The translations under genes and the position numbers were made by a program. Positions 63,243 through 64,000 of a DNA stretch of 64,000 bases are shown piece after piece (position 1 is the stretch's first letter; each line of letters begins with the position of its first letter). A model generated the notes under the pieces. The model saw only the letters and a list, made by a program, of their open reading frames with translations, did not search any database and was not told the origin of the DNA. This DNA is from Tabrizicola aquatica. GTDB taxonomy: Bacteria > Pseudomonadota > Alphaproteobacteria > Rhodobacterales > Rhodobacteraceae. Location: positions 682,001-746,000 of the forward strand of contig NZ_PJON01000001.1 in assembly GCF_002900975.1 (NCBI RefSeq), given 5' to 3'.

Positions 63243-64000
63243 ATGTCCGTAATCGACTGGGATGCGGTCTATGCCGACCGCATTCAGCCCTGTCTTGCCG
63301 TGACGGGGGGCGGCGTCTCCGCACCGCGCTGGATCTTCGTCTGCGGCCAGCAGGGCAGCGGCAAGTCCACGCTGGTCCGCGCGGTTGAGGCCGAGCTTGG
63401 CCCCGACTGCACCCAGCAGATCAGCGGGGATGCGCTGCTGGCCTTGCTCCCCGACCTGCCCAGCCTGGACCGCGACCGGCATCTGACCGCTCTGGCCGAG
63501 CGTCTGGTCCAGCACGCAACCCGCCAGCGCGCGCATATCCTGTGGGAGCTTCCGACCCCCGGCGCGATCGAGGGCCTGGCCCTTGTCGCGCGCAGTCTGG
63601 GGTATCAGGTGGAATGTCTGATCCTCAGCCTGCCTGCGCTGGACAGCTGGCTTGCCACCCTGCGCCGCAGCCTTGCCACACCAGGCGCGCAGGTCGTGCC
63701 CTGGGCCAATGTCCAAAGCACCGCCCGCCGCTGGCCCGCCCTGATCGCCCGGGCCGAGGACGCGGTCCTGTTCGACCGCCTCGCCGTGATTGACCGTCAG
63801 GGGCAGACCTGTTTTGCGAACCTGCGCACACCCCAAGGCCGCTGGGCCGAGACCCCGTTCGCCTTCGAATCCCTGGTGATCGAACGCGCCCGCGCGCGTC
63901 CAGCCGCCGAAATAGCGTCCCTGTTTGCCGACTGGCAGGGCCTGCGAAGCGACCCCGCCCTCGATGCGTTCTGCAGCTGTCGCGAAGCGGTGGATTCCCT
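63243..64000 (+). CDS. Zeta-toxin-like P-loop protein, 3' end outside window
   Basis: Open from ATG 63243 to the window end (252 residues visible, no stop). Walker A GQQGSGKST (residues 35-43), then QQISGDALLALLPDL resembling the zeta-toxin Asp loop (Asp63), and HILWELPTPGAIEGLALVAR like the zeta-toxin core. Zeta toxins phosphorylate UDP-GlcNAc. No antitoxin-like gene lies upstream; the preceding gene encodes a membrane protein. It could be another P-loop kinase. Confidence 0.65.
   Translation, partial: MSVIDWDAVYADRIQPCLAVTGGGVSAPRWIFVCGQQGSGKSTLVRAVEAELGPDCTQQISGDALLALLPDLPSLDRDRHLTALAERLVQHATRQRAHILWELPTPGAIEGLALVARSLGYQVECLILSLPALDSWLATLRRSLATPGAQVVPWANVQSTARRWPALIARAEDAVLFDRLAVIDRQGQTCFANLRTPQGRWAETPFAFESLVIERARARPAAEIASLFADWQGLRSDPALDAFCSCREAVDS

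Overview
The window is about 66-68 % GC and densely packed. Its gene content points to an alphaproteobacterium of the Rhodobacteraceae (Rhodobacter/Gemmobacter/Tabrizicola-like): a CckA hybrid kinase, a metal-type HemB with Asp in place of zinc-binding Cys, a gene transfer agent (GTA)-type endolysin/holin pair, FnrL- and CtrA-like sites, and Rhodobacteraceae-type small conserved proteins. I see no rRNA, tRNA, CRISPR array, insertion sequence or integrase. It reads as ordinary chromosome with a few accessory cassettes.

Region by region. (1) 1-10355: a glycogen operon, glgP (5' end outside the window)-glgB-glgC-glgA-glgX-pgm, closed by a hairpin. (2) 10455-13898: a non-pyrrolysine MttB-family methyltransferase, a 419-bp repeat-bearing gap, an HNH endonuclease and a divergent glutathione S-transferase. 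(3) 13935-18169 (minus): a four-gene molybdenum hydroxylase operon (CoxG, S, L, M-like; form II active site), then a small lytic transglycosylase lipoprotein. (4) 18915-22637: zwf-pgl-pgi, the Entner-Doudoroff/pentose phosphate entry, behind a perfect LacI-type palindrome. (5) 22634-26171: a glycosyltransferase-like gene coupled to a secreted Asp-tailed protein, RidA, a lipoprotein, argC. (6) 26315-33433: ccmE behind an FNR-type box, a GTA-like endolysin/holin pair, argS, a SPOR protein, nagZ, scpA, scpB and a small conserved gene. (7) 33462-39031: retropepsin-like protease, ABC-F ATPase, ndk, rpe, gph, and an orphan LuxR-type regulator. (8) 39331-41076 (minus): rpsB-tsf with promoter, structured leader and terminator. 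(9) 41278-45626: pseudouridine kinase/PsuG pair, DUF502 membrane protein, and the bdhA-patatin pair. (10) 45699-47852: a strong small-RNA candidate, a lone family 5 solute-binding protein, and a 37-residue entericidin. (11) 47857-54194: an XRE-cupin regulator, metallophosphoesterase and kinase-USP fusion on one strand, diverging from an AMP ligase-DsbA-MFS operon. (12) 54280-64000: mfd, a membrane protein, hemB, cckA, rsmB (with a possible leader ORF), a small secreted/membrane protein, and a zeta-toxin-like P-loop gene cut by the window end.

Functional links. Glycogen synthesis and breakdown (region 1) and the zwf-pgl-pgi branch (region 4) meet at glucose-6-phosphate. CckA, a full CtrA-type box in front of cckA, a CtrA half-site in front of the endolysin, and a LuxR-type regulator fit the known wiring of GTA production and lysis in Rhodobacter; the link is inferred here. 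The most unusual items are the small RNA on the minus strand near 45.7 kb and the kinase-USP/phosphoesterase/XRE-cupin cassette with a 23-bp direct repeat in its divergent promoter. Operator assignments are by eye and need motif scanning.
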